Source: UBA4292 sp002395865
Lineage (GTDB): Bacteria; Bacillota; Clostridia; Lachnospirales; Lachnospiraceae
NCBI GenBank assembly: GCA_946533395.1
Contig: CAMNBU010000049.1
Span: forward strand, 1-14,729
DNA length: 14,729 bases
Direction of reading: 5' to 3'
Shown here: piece by piece, positions 1 to 6,089 of the stretch
Layout: each line of letters opens with the position of its first letter
Numbering within the stretch: position 1 is the stretch's first letter
The notes under the pieces: generated by a model
Database searches by the model: none
What the model was told of the DNA's origin: nothing
What the model saw: the letters and a program-made list of their open reading frames with translations, nothing else
Translations under genes and position numbers: made by a program

Positions 1-18
1 TCTGCTCTGCTCTGCTCT
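1..18. repeat. Pentanucleotide tandem repeat (TCTGC)n at window edge
   Basis: Three perfect TCTGC units (1-15) plus TCT, read as AGAGC units on the minus strand. The array is cut by the window edge, so its true copy number is unknown. If the minus-strand frame ending here is translated, the unit encodes a repeating Arg-Ala-Glu-Gln-Ser. Gain or loss of a 5-bp unit would shift the frame. Confidence 0.7.
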
Positions 19-147
19 AAGGAGCGTAGGTCTATTCCGCATGGCTGTCAAGCCCCTTTCAACAAAAAAGCTGTGTTTATTAGTACCACGGTCTGTCCAA
101 CAGATGTCCAACAGATGTCCAACAATCATACATTCTTTCGTGAACAT
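1..147 (-). CDS. Possible partial ORF running off the left edge
   Basis: An open frame of 49 codons starts at an ATG (145-147) and has no stop before the window edge, so the 3' end is missing. A purine-rich GGCGGAG lies just upstream, with only 4 nt between GGAG and the ATG, and a good promoter lies at 221-249. The translation begins MFTKECMIVGHLLDICW and ends in RAEQS-type residues encoded by a pentanucleotide repeat. I recognise no family. The frame also contains an 11-bp tandem repeat (94-125). It could equally be a non-coding leader for a gene further left, because a second TTGACA promoter-like element lies inside it (23-51). Coding status is uncertain. Confidence 0.25.
   Translation of the reverse strand, partial: MFTKECMIVGHLLDICWTDRGTNKHSFFVERGLTAMRNRPTLLRAEQSR
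23..51 (-). promoter_or_regulatory. Possible promoter reading off the left edge
   Basis: On the minus strand a perfect -35 box TTGACA (46-51) is followed after exactly 17 bp by TACGCT (23-28), which matches the -10 consensus at only three of six positions. It would drive transcription out of the window to the left. The weak -10 makes this tentative. Confidence 0.3.
94..125. repeat. 11-bp direct tandem repeat, about 2.9 copies
   Basis: The unit TGTCCAACAGA occurs at 94-104 and 105-115, and again as TGTCCAACAA at 116-125. Each unit holds a TGT-N3-ACA half-palindrome. The period is close to one helical turn, so the copies would face the same side of the DNA. It lies inside the uncertain ORF at 1-147, downstream of the promoter at 221-249. 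No function is assigned. Confidence 0.75.
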
Positions 148-220
148 TTATCTCCGCCCGCTTGGGGCATCCTTAAAACTTTCTCCTGTCACTCGTTGCA
201 GGCCTAAATTGATTATTTGC

Positions 221-249
221 ATTTTAGCACATTTTCAATTCATTTTCAA
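221..249 (-). promoter_or_regulatory. Extended -10 promoter reading left
   Basis: The minus strand shows TTGAAA (244-249), a 17-bp spacer, and TAAAAT (221-226) preceded by TGC, which is a TGn extended -10 element. Transcription would start near position 214 and run left through the ORF at 1-147. It lies about 100 bp beyond the rpn terminator, so it probably opens a new transcription unit. The rest of the 1-345 stretch holds only the repeats and candidate ORF listed here; I see no RNA gene in it. Confidence 0.6.
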
Positions 250-345
250 CGCGAATTTTGTAAATTATTCATAATCCCAAGGCGAGTTATAAGCCCCTCC
301 CCGCCTTACACCGCCGCCACACATCAGATCTTGACCGCAGGTCTG

Positions 346-370
346 AAAAAGGGGCGGAAATTCCGCCCCT
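346..370 (-). terminator. Rho-independent terminator of the rpn gene
   Basis: On the minus strand a 9-bp perfect GC-rich stem (AGGGGCGGA paired with TCCGCCCCT) with a 3-nt loop is followed by TTTTTC. It lies about 45 bp after the rpn stop codon. Its stem is nearly identical to the terminator after argD at 1644-1673. Confidence 0.85.
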
Positions 371-414
371 GAAGTATTACCCTTGTTTCAGTTAATTGCT
401 TTTCGTTTTTTGGC

Positions 415-582
415 TTACGCGACTTGCGCTTTCAAAATAGTCAAAACATATTCCCGGGTAACCCCAAACTTACTCATAATCTTGTCGATGATAAACTCTT
501 CCGACTCCCCATATTCACGGTAAATCTCAATTGCCCCTTTTATTTTATCCTTCTTTTCCTTTTTCTCCATCGCTTTGCACAT
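415..582 (-). CDS. Candidate intragenic short Rpn product (RpnS-like)
   Basis: Within the rpn gene and in the same frame, ATG at 580-582 (Met266 of the long protein) is preceded by GGGAGGTG (588-595), with 7 nt between GGAGG and the ATG. This is a better initiation site than the TTG of the full gene. It would produce a 55-residue protein beginning MCKAMEKKEKKDK: a lysine/glutamate-rich linker followed by a small helical domain with DKIMSKFGVTREYV near the end. In E. coli RpnA a short C-terminal product from an internal start binds and restrains the long nuclease. A like role here is inference from layout; the Gly-Gly codons of the long protein would create part of this motif anyway. Confidence 0.5.
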   Translation of the reverse strand: MCKAMEKKEKKDKIKGAIEIYREYGESEEFIIDKIMSKFGVTREYVLTILKAQVA

Positions 583-1377
583 ATCTACACCTCCCACTTC
601 ATTTTCATATTCAAGGTTAAGCTTCATCGCGGCATTCAAAAAGTACGCCGTCTCCGTACTGATTTTTCTATGTCCTTCCCGAATTATCAGTTCATCAGCA
701 TCCTCAGATTGATGCTTCAAAAGTCTCATTGCATATCCAAGGTCGGTACGAAATTTATCAAACTCGCCCTCCTCCATATCTGCTGGGGATATCAGATTCA
801 GCTTATAATTGCTCAGGAAGCTATACAATCGATCATCTCTGACATCAAGCATTTCATACAAACTTCTCGGTCCATCCCAAGGCTCATCTCCGAAATAAAC
901 TACAGCTGTGATGATCGGAAGCAGCTTATCGTCCTTCCTGAGTCCCGACAGGAACTCTTCACCGGTGAGCTTGATCTTCAGCACTCCGCTTTCGACTGTG
1001 ATCTCTCCTTCATCAGCCGTATTCTTCTTATATGACCTCTTTATCTCGGCGATCTGCTTCGAATAGCCGATCATGTCATACAGTCCGTCCTTCACTGGCA
1101 TCCCGTAATGTACTTTGTCCTGCAATTCCGCGCCTAGAATCACATAGATGGCATTCGCATCCATCTTTGCTTCCCACAGTTTCAACAGATCACGGTACTT
1201 CTGTACAGGAACTCTGGCCTGATTTCCATACGGCACGGTAAGTTCCGTAGCGTCCAGCTCCCGCAGCTCCTCCGGCTTGATAACCTGTTCCCCGTCATAG
1301 AGAAGGTAGTTGAAGGCATCAGCGAAAAATACCGGATTGGACAGATAACTCTTTTCCTCCGCATCCATTGCTCCCAA
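415..1377 (-). CDS. Rpn family PD-(D/E)XK nuclease (YhgA-like 'transposase')
   Basis: This 320-residue protein matches my memory of the Lachnospiraceae Rpn/YhgA-like family: an N-terminal FADAFNYLLYDG segment (18-29), the nuclease ExQ signature E84-L-Q86, the block YFGDEPWDGPRSLYEML (161-177) and YKLNLI (191-196). Rpn proteins are DNA endonucleases first named for promoting RecA-independent recombination, and some act in phage defence. I chose the TTG at 1375-1377 because GGAGG (1386-1390) lies 8 nt upstream and the resulting start (MGAMDAEEKSYLSNP) fits the family. The frame stays open to a TTG at 1417-1419, which would add 14 residues. It is a single-gene unit with its own promoter and terminator, in AT-richer DNA than its neighbours. 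No frameshift is seen. An internal start at 582 probably yields a second product. Confidence 0.85.
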   Translation of the reverse strand: MGAMDAEEKSYLSNPVFFADAFNYLLYDGEQVIKPEELRELDATELTVPYGNQARVPVQKYRDLLKLWEAKMDANAIYVILGAELQDKVHYGMPVKDGLYDMIGYSKQIAEIKRSYKKNTADEGEITVESGVLKIKLTGEEFLSGLRKDDKLLPIITAVVYFGDEPWDGPRSLYEMLDVRDDRLYSFLSNYKLNLISPADMEEGEFDKFRTDLGYAMRLLKHQSEDADELIIREGHRKISTETAYFLNAAMKLNLEYENEVGGVDMCKAMEKKEKKDKIKGAIEIYREYGESEEFIIDKIMSKFGVTREYVLTILKAQVA

Positions 1378-1402
1378 TCGCGCCACCTCCACATACCGAT
1401 CT

Positions 1403-1432
1403 CTATCGATGCACCACAAAGGATTGTAACAT
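1403..1432 (-). CDS. Possible 9-codon leader ORF before rpn
   Basis: AAGGAG (1441-1446) stands 8 nt before an ATG (1430-1432), which opens MLQSFVVHR and stops at TAG (1403-1405). It lies in the rpn leader, about 15 nt after the predicted transcription start and 25 nt before the rpn TTG, in a different frame. Its ribosome site is better than that of rpn itself. It could make rpn translation depend on reinitiation, or simply be a chance ORF. Confidence 0.3.
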   Translation of the reverse strand: MLQSFVVHR

Positions 1433-1454
1433 CTTCGGTACTCCTTACAGAAAG

Positions 1455-1483
1455 ATTATATCACAAAACAATAATTTTGTATA
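1455..1483 (-). promoter_or_regulatory. rpn promoter with operator-like inverted repeat
   Basis: The minus strand has TATACA (1478-1483), a 17-bp spacer and a perfect TATAAT (1455-1460) preceded by TGA, a TGn extended -10. The spacer contains the inverted repeat ACAAAA-N6-TTTTGT (1463-1480), placed where a bound repressor would block RNA polymerase. Transcription would start near 1448. Between this promoter and the argD terminator (about 1484-1643) I see only AT-rich sequence with no gene. Confidence 0.7.
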
Positions 1484-1643
1484 TGGCACAGGCTATCCTA
1501 CATCGCGATAAATATATCTTTCCAACTACTGATTGTAGCAAAAAGCCTGTAGAATTAGCATAAATATCAATTTGTTTATAAAAAATTTATATTCTTTCAC
1601 ATGTTTCCTCTATCTCTTCCGGCACAACCTGTCCCATATTTTT

Positions 1644-1673
1644 CAAAAAACAGGAGGCGGAAATTCCGCCCCC
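1644..1673 (-). terminator. Rho-independent terminator after argD
   Basis: The minus strand forms a 9-bp stem (GGGGGCGGA with TCCGCCTCC, one G-U pair) and a 3-nt loop, followed by TGTTTTTTG. It begins 14 bp after the argD stop and closes the long operon. Confidence 0.85.
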
Positions 1674-1687
1674 GATAAGTATCATAT

Positions 1688-2893
1688 TTACTTAATCTCC
1701 GTCAGAACCTTTCTGAGTATAGCATCCATCGCATCCACATCCGCCTCGGTGATGACGAGGGGCGGGAGGAAGCGCACTGTGTTGCTGCCGGCGCCTATGA
1801 GGATGAGGCCGCGTGCAAGCGCCTTAGCCACCACGTCGCCGCTCTTAACATCAGGCACGAACTCGAGGCCCTGCATAAGGCCCATGCCGCGGTGTTCCTT
1901 TACTATGTCGAAATCGTCCTTTATCTTATCAAGCGTAGCCCAAAGGTACTTAGCGACCTCCGCTGCCTTTTCGACGATATTCTCCTCCTCGAAGATGTCC
2001 AAAACGGCGTCTACCGCCGCGCATGCGAAGGGATTGCCGCCGTAGGTGGTGCCGTGATCTCCGGGCACCATGGTCGCAGCCCTCTGCGTGCACAGGAAGG
2101 CTCCCACGGGAACGCCGCATCCGAGCGCCTTCGCGCAGGTGATGATATCGGGCTTTATGCCGTAGCTCTGGAACGCGAACATTTTACCGGTACGCCCCAC
2201 GCCGCACTGTATCTCGTCGAGTATGAGGAAGGCGTCGTGCTCGTCGCAGAGCCTTCTCGCAGTCTCTATGAACTCAGGCGTCGCAGGATATATGCCGCCC
2301 TCCCCCTGAACAGTCTCCATGATGACACAGGCAGTGTTGTCGTCCACATTTGCGATGAGCGCCTGCGTATCGTTGTAATCGATAAATCTGATGTTCGGGA
2401 GAAGCGGATAGAAGGGCTCGCGGTAGTGCTCATCACCGGTCACAGCCAGAGCGCCCGTGCTCCTGCCGTGAAAGGACTTGTTCATCGCGACGATGTTGTA
2501 GTCCTTCTTGCCCGCGAGATTCGCGTGCTTTTTCGCGAGCTTGAGCGCACCCTCTATCGCCTCGGTGCCGCTGTTCGTAAAGAACACCCTGTCCATGCCG
2601 CTGACCTTCTTGAGCTTGAGCGCAGCGTTATGTGCAGGCATGGTATAGAACAGATTCGACGTGTGGAGAAGTTTTCTCGTCTGGTCCGTGAGCGCCTTTG
2701 TGTACTTCTCATGGCCGTAGCCGAGCCCCATCACCGCGATGCCCGCGCCGAAGTCCAGATACTCCTTTCCGTCGATGTCGTAGAGCCTCACGCCCTCACC
2801 GTGGTCAAAGACCACATGAAACCTGTTATATACGTGGAGGAACGCATCCTCCGTCTCTTTTACTACTTGTTCGGTCATGTTATGCATATGCAC
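1688..2893 (-). CDS. argD: Acetylornithine aminotransferase
   Basis: The protein is a fold-type I, class III PLP aminotransferase that converts N-acetylglutamate semialdehyde and glutamate to N-acetylornithine and 2-oxoglutarate, the fourth step of arginine synthesis. At 401 residues from the GTG start it has the usual length. Visible marks are NSGTEAIEGALK (107-118, cofactor phosphate binding), FHGRS (141-145), the LILDE segment with Asp226 that contacts the PLP ring nitrogen, and CAKALGCGVPVGAF with the Schiff-base Lys255. I kept the GTG (2891-2893) because GGAG at the end of argB lies 7 nt upstream; ATG codons at 2887 and 2878 are alternatives. It follows argB by 2 bp and is the last gene of the operon. 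Ornithine or succinyl-ornithine aminotransferase is possible from sequence alone, but the argJ-argB context settles it. Confidence 0.95.
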   Translation of the reverse strand: MHMHNMTEQVVKETEDAFLHVYNRFHVVFDHGEGVRLYDIDGKEYLDFGAGIAVMGLGYGHEKYTKALTDQTRKLLHTSNLFYTMPAHNAALKLKKVSGMDRVFFTNSGTEAIEGALKLAKKHANLAGKKDYNIVAMNKSFHGRSTGALAVTGDEHYREPFYPLLPNIRFIDYNDTQALIANVDDNTACVIMETVQGEGGIYPATPEFIETARRLCDEHDAFLILDEIQCGVGRTGKMFAFQSYGIKPDIITCAKALGCGVPVGAFLCTQRAATMVPGDHGTTYGGNPFACAAVDAVLDIFEEENIVEKAAEVAKYLWATLDKIKDDFDIVKEHRGMGLMQGLEFVPDVKSGDVVAKALARGLILIGAGSNTVRFLPPLVITEADVDAMDAILRKVLTEIK

Positions 2894-2895
2894 TT

Positions 2896-3786
2896 TTACT
2901 CTCCATCATAAAACCTCTCGGCGCCGTCGCGTATGATCGCGGTGCCGACGCCCTTGTTGGTAAAGATCTCAAGAAGCAGGCAATGCGCAAGTCTTCCATC
3001 CATGATGTGGACGCGGTTTACGCCGCTGTTCACTGCCTCCATGCAGTTCGCGAGCTTAGGAAGCATACCTCCGCCTACAGTGCCGCCCTCTAAAAGCTTT
3101 GCGAGCTCCATCGTATTCATCTCGGATATAAGTGTGGACGGATTCTTCGGATCTGCGTACACTCCCTCCACGTCCGTCAGGAACGCGAGCTTTTCCGCAT
3201 TGACAGCCTTCGCTATGGCACAGGCCGCATCGTCCGCATTGATATTGTAGGGCATGAAGTTATCGTCATAGCCTATCGGGCAGATGACGGGCAGGAAATC
3301 CTTCTCGAGCAGGTCGTAGAGAAGCTTCGGATTGACCCTGTCGACCTCTCCCACATAGCCGATATCCTCTCCGCCGACTATCTTCCTGTGCACATGAAGC
3401 AGTCCGCCGTCGCGTCCGCTCACACCGACGCCGAGCACTCCGAGCTCCTGAACATGGCCGACTAAGCTCTTGTTCACGCGGTTGAGTACCATCTCGGCGA
3501 TCTCCATGGTCGCCTCGTCGGTAACTCTCAGGCCGTTTACGAATCTCGGCTCCATACCGGACTTCTTCACCCATTTGCTTATGTCCTTGCCGCCGCCGTG
3601 AACTATGATCGGCTTAAAGCCTACCAGCTTAAGAAGTACCACGTCCTCGATGACGCTCTTCTTTAAGTTCTCGTCGGCCATGGCGCTTCCGCCGTACTTT
3701 ATGACTATGATCTTCCTGTTAAACTTCTGAATGTAGGGCAGCGCCTCTATGAGGGTCTGCGCCTTCAACATGATATGCTCGTCCAT
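2896..3786 (-). CDS. argB: Acetylglutamate kinase
   Basis: The enzyme phosphorylates N-acetylglutamate with ATP, the second step of arginine synthesis, in the cytoplasm. The amino acid kinase fold shows IKYGGSAM with catalytic Lys30, the glycine loop HGGGK (63-67), NGLRVTD (84-90) binding N-acetylglutamate, NINADDAA (181-188), and MLPK with Lys244. The start is the ATG at 3784-3786, which shares one base with the argJ stop (TGATG), giving 296 residues. The frame is open further upstream to 3879, but those residues read through argJ coding and do not look like the family. The N-terminal helix before the kinase core (about residues 8-22, LIEALPYIQKF) is the feature linked to arginine-inhibited hexameric forms, so feedback inhibition by arginine is likely. 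That fits the cyclic pathway implied by argJ. Confidence 0.95.
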   Translation of the reverse strand: MDEHIMLKAQTLIEALPYIQKFNRKIIVIKYGGSAMADENLKKSVIEDVVLLKLVGFKPIIVHGGGKDISKWVKKSGMEPRFVNGLRVTDEATMEIAEMVLNRVNKSLVGHVQELGVLGVGVSGRDGGLLHVHRKIVGGEDIGYVGEVDRVNPKLLYDLLEKDFLPVICPIGYDDNFMPYNINADDAACAIAKAVNAEKLAFLTDVEGVYADPKNPSTLISEMNTMELAKLLEGGTVGGGMLPKLANCMEAVNSGVNRVHIMDGRLAHCLLLEIFTNKGVGTAIIRDGAERFYDGE

Positions 3787-5009
3787 CAGCTTCTGTAATC
3801 TCCGTTGATCTTTACGTATTCGTAGGTCAGGTCGCAGCCGAATGCCGTGGCCTGCGCCTCTCCGTCCTTCATATCGCACACCGCGATGACATGCTCCTGC
3901 GAGAGTATCTCGGTGGCCTTCTCCTCCGAAAAGCCAGCGTACATGCCGTCCTTCATGACCTGTATCCTACCCGCGGCGCTCTCGAAATACACATCCACCT
4001 TATACGGGTCGAAATCCTCGCCCGAGTAGCCCAGAGCGCACAGTATCCTTCCGCAGTTTGCGTCGTGCCCGAAGATCATGGCCTTGGTCAGAGGTGAGGT
4101 GATGACTGATTTGGCAAGCGTGACCGCCGCCGCCTTCGACCTCGCGTTCTTGACAGTCACCTCGAAGAGGCAGGTGCAGCCCTCGCCGTCACCCGCAACA
4201 CACTTCGCAAGCGTGAGCATCACGAAATGCAGCGCCTCGCAGAAGCTCTCGTAGTCCTCTCCCTCTGATGCTACGACGTCATTGCCCGCCATGCCGTTTG
4301 CCATGAGGAGCACGGTGTCGTTCGTGGAGGTATCGCCGTCGACGCTGACCATATTGAAGGTGTCCTCGACATTTCGAAGGAGCGCCTTATGAAGCATATC
4401 TGAGCTTACTGCCGCGTCCGTGGTGATGAAGCAGAGCATGGTACCCATATTCGGATGGATCATGCCCGAGCCCTTGCACATGCCGCCCATGGTGCACTTT
4501 TTGCCGCCGACGGTAAACTCCACAGCCACCTCCTTCGGCTTCGTGTCGGTTGTCATGATGGCTCTGGCCGCTGCGTGGCCGTCATCGATGCTCTCACCCT
4601 TCGCGGTCTTTAACAGGTCGATGCCGTTTTTGACTCTGTCTACGGGTATCTGCATGCCGATGACACCGGTGGATGCGACAAATACATTCTCCGCGTCTAT
4701 TCCGAGCGCCTCGCCCGCATATCTCGCGGTCTCCTCGCAGACCTTATAGCCCTGCTCGCCCGTGCAGGCATTGGCTATGCCCGCATTTATGATGACTGCC
4801 TGAGCCCTTCCGCCCTCCGATACCTTCTTATCCCACAGTACGGGTGCGGCCTTGACCACGTTTTTGGTAAATATACCGGACGCGTTGCACACGCGCGATG
4901 AATAAACTATCGCCATGTCGGTCCTGCCGGTGTACTTGATGCCCGCGGCCGCACAGCCTGCGGCAAATCCTAAGGGCGCCGTCACACCCGCTTCAATACG
5001 ATTCAACAT
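3786..5009 (-). CDS. argJ: Bifunctional ornithine acetyltransferase / N-acetylglutamate synthase
   Basis: ArgJ moves the acetyl group from N-acetylornithine to glutamate, regenerating N-acetylglutamate; some members also use acetyl-CoA. The 407-residue length is normal. The precursor cleaves itself before the threonine of the motif HPNMGTML (185-192); Thr190 would be the new N-terminal nucleophile. Most enzymes have Ala-Thr here, so the Gly-Thr junction is a mild variant. The ending VKINGDYRS is typical. The ATG at 5007-5009 follows AGGAG by 6 nt, and that ribosome site overlaps the stop of the GNAT gene. Its presence means the acetylated-cycle pathway. Whether it is mono- or bifunctional cannot be read from the sequence. 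Confidence 0.95.
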   Translation of the reverse strand: MLNRIEAGVTAPLGFAAGCAAAGIKYTGRTDMAIVYSSRVCNASGIFTKNVVKAAPVLWDKKVSEGGRAQAVIINAGIANACTGEQGYKVCEETARYAGEALGIDAENVFVASTGVIGMQIPVDRVKNGIDLLKTAKGESIDDGHAAARAIMTTDTKPKEVAVEFTVGGKKCTMGGMCKGSGMIHPNMGTMLCFITTDAAVSSDMLHKALLRNVEDTFNMVSVDGDTSTNDTVLLMANGMAGNDVVASEGEDYESFCEALHFVMLTLAKCVAGDGEGCTCLFEVTVKNARSKAAAVTLAKSVITSPLTKAMIFGHDANCGRILCALGYSGEDFDPYKVDVYFESAAGRIQVMKDGMYAGFSEEKATEILSQEHVIAVCDMKDGEAQATAFGCDLTYEYVKINGDYRS

Positions 5010-5018
5010 ACGCTTCTC

Positions 5019-5468
5019 CTACTTGTTATAAGCTATGATATTCGCCTCGTTCAGTGTGAAATCATAGTAGTTCAAATCCTCCCTCTTCGTCCAGCCGATC
5101 TGACGCCAGAACTTGTTGCCCACGTCGTTCTTCGTGAAGGCAATGAGTGAGACCTTGTTCACATGCTCCGCTTTCAGAGCGTTCATGCAGAAAACGACCA
5201 TCGATTTACCGATGCCCTGCATTCTGTGGTCCTCGCGCACGCACACATGGTACAGGCAGCCTCTTCTTCCGTCGTGGCCGCACAGTATCGCTCCGACGAT
5301 CTCGCCGCCGTCCACAGCTACCACGCTGGTGTCGGGATTTCTCCTGAGGAAGACCTCAACGCCCTCCCTCGAATCGTCCACGCTTCTTATCGCGAAGCCG
5401 TGTATCGTCATCCAAAGCGCCCTGACGCCGTCGTAATCATCTATTGTCATCTTCCGTATTTCTGTCAT
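5019..5468 (-). CDS. GNAT N-acetyltransferase, YpeA-like
   Basis: A 149-residue single-domain GNAT protein that would transfer acetyl from acetyl-CoA to an amine. The acetyl-CoA binding motif A is VREDHRMQGIGKS (77-89), with the R-x-x-G-x-G loop at 82-87. The preceding strand GHDGRRGCLYHVCV (64-77) and the later FWRQIGW (120-126) resemble E. coli YpeA. I chose the ATG at 5466-5468 because a perfect GGAGG (5474-5478) lies 5 nt upstream; the frame is open to a GTG at 5525 without a comparable site. It lies 72 bp after apt and 9 bp before argJ. The substrate is unknown. Its place directly before argJ makes a role in topping up N-acetylglutamate a fair hypothesis, not a demonstrated one. Confidence 0.8.
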   Translation of the reverse strand: MTEIRKMTIDDYDGVRALWMTIHGFAIRSVDDSREGVEVFLRRNPDTSVVAVDGGEIVGAILCGHDGRRGCLYHVCVREDHRMQGIGKSMVVFCMNALKAEHVNKVSLIAFTKNDVGNKFWRQIGWTKREDLNYYDFTLNEANIIAYNK

Positions 5469-5506
5469 GGAGCCCTCCGGTGTGCTTTCTAAAACCATTT
5501 CGGGTA

Positions 5507-5535
5507 ATAATACACTATCGCTCACAAAAAAGCAA
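5507..5535 (-). promoter_or_regulatory. Possible internal promoter for GNAT-argJBD
   Basis: On the minus strand TTGCTT (5530-5535, three of six -35 matches), a 17-bp spacer and TATTAT (5507-5512, five of six -10 matches) lie in the largest gap of the operon, between apt and the GNAT gene. I see no terminator in the gap and no clear ARG-box. Confidence 0.35.
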
Positions 5536-5540
5536 GCGAG

Positions 5541-6065
5541 TTATTTACCATCGTACACGAGCACTGAGCCGACCTCGATATCGCCGAGCCTCTGTCTGCC
5601 CTTCAGTCCTGCCAGTTCGATAAGGCATACCACCTTCACGACCTTCGCACCGAGGCTCTCGATGAGCTTGATGGAGGCCTCAAGTGTGCCGCCTGTGGCG
5701 ATGAGATCATCCACCAGAACCACTCTGTCACCGGGCTTTACGTCGTCCTTGTGGACCTCGATCTCGGCCTTGCCGTACTCGAGATCGTAGCTTTGCGAAA
5801 CGGTCTCTCTGGGCAGCTTGCCCTTCTTTCTGATCAGTATGATGCCCTTGCCCATCTTGTAGGCCAGCGCGGTTCCGAAGATGAAGCCTCTCGACTCAAG
5901 TCCCGCGAACACATCAAAATCCGTGCCCTCCAAAAGATCTCCCATCTCATCGACGGCGAGCTTAAGTCCCTCGGGGCTTAAAACGACTGTTGTGATATCT
6001 CTGAAAATGATGCCCGGCTCCGGAAAGTCCGGTATACTGGTTATGTACTTTTCTACTTCGCTCAT
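5541..6065 (-). CDS. apt: Adenine phosphoribosyltransferase
   Basis: Apt salvages adenine with PRPP to give AMP and pyrophosphate in the cytoplasm. The 174 residues match the usual length of about 170-180. The start MSEVEKYITSIPDFPEPGI includes the conserved PDFPxPGIxFRDIT block (12-25). The LESRGFIFG segment (56-64) and RKKGKLP (79-85) line the base and phosphate sites. The PRPP loop VVLVDDLIATGGT (115-127) carries the Asp119-Asp120 pair. An AAAGGAG site lies 6 nt before the ATG. The gene is 24 bp after the GreA-type gene and appears to share its transcript. Confidence 0.95.
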   Translation of the reverse strand: MSEVEKYITSIPDFPEPGIIFRDITTVVLSPEGLKLAVDEMGDLLEGTDFDVFAGLESRGFIFGTALAYKMGKGIILIRKKGKLPRETVSQSYDLEYGKAEIEVHKDDVKPGDRVVLVDDLIATGGTLEASIKLIESLGAKVVKVVCLIELAGLKGRQRLGDIEVGSVLVYDGK

Positions 6066-6089
6066 GATGATCTCCTTTCACCTCTCCAA

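Noticed and set aside
41..274. 77-codon open frame on the plus strand
   Set aside because: No ribosome binding site or family match. The minus strand of the same region has a better promoter and start.
325..345. Weak hairpin CAGATC/GGTCTG next to the rpn terminator
   Set aside because: Only six pairs with a wobble and no T-tract; adds nothing to the strong neighbouring stem.
424..1035. 203-codon open frame on the plus strand
   Set aside because: It lies opposite the rpn nuclease gene and its translation shows no family features.
1892..2911. 339-codon open frame on the plus strand
   Set aside because: It lies wholly opposite argD, whose motifs are unmistakable. Composition is that of an antisense shadow and it has no recognisable motif.
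2896..3879. Longer argB starting at 3879
   Set aside because: The additional 31 residues read through argJ coding in another frame and are unlike the kinase family. The TGATG junction at 3786 is the natural start.
5469..5525. Upstream GTG start for the GNAT gene
   Set aside because: It lacks a ribosome site, whereas the ATG at 5468 has a perfect GGAGG. The additional residues cover a candidate promoter.
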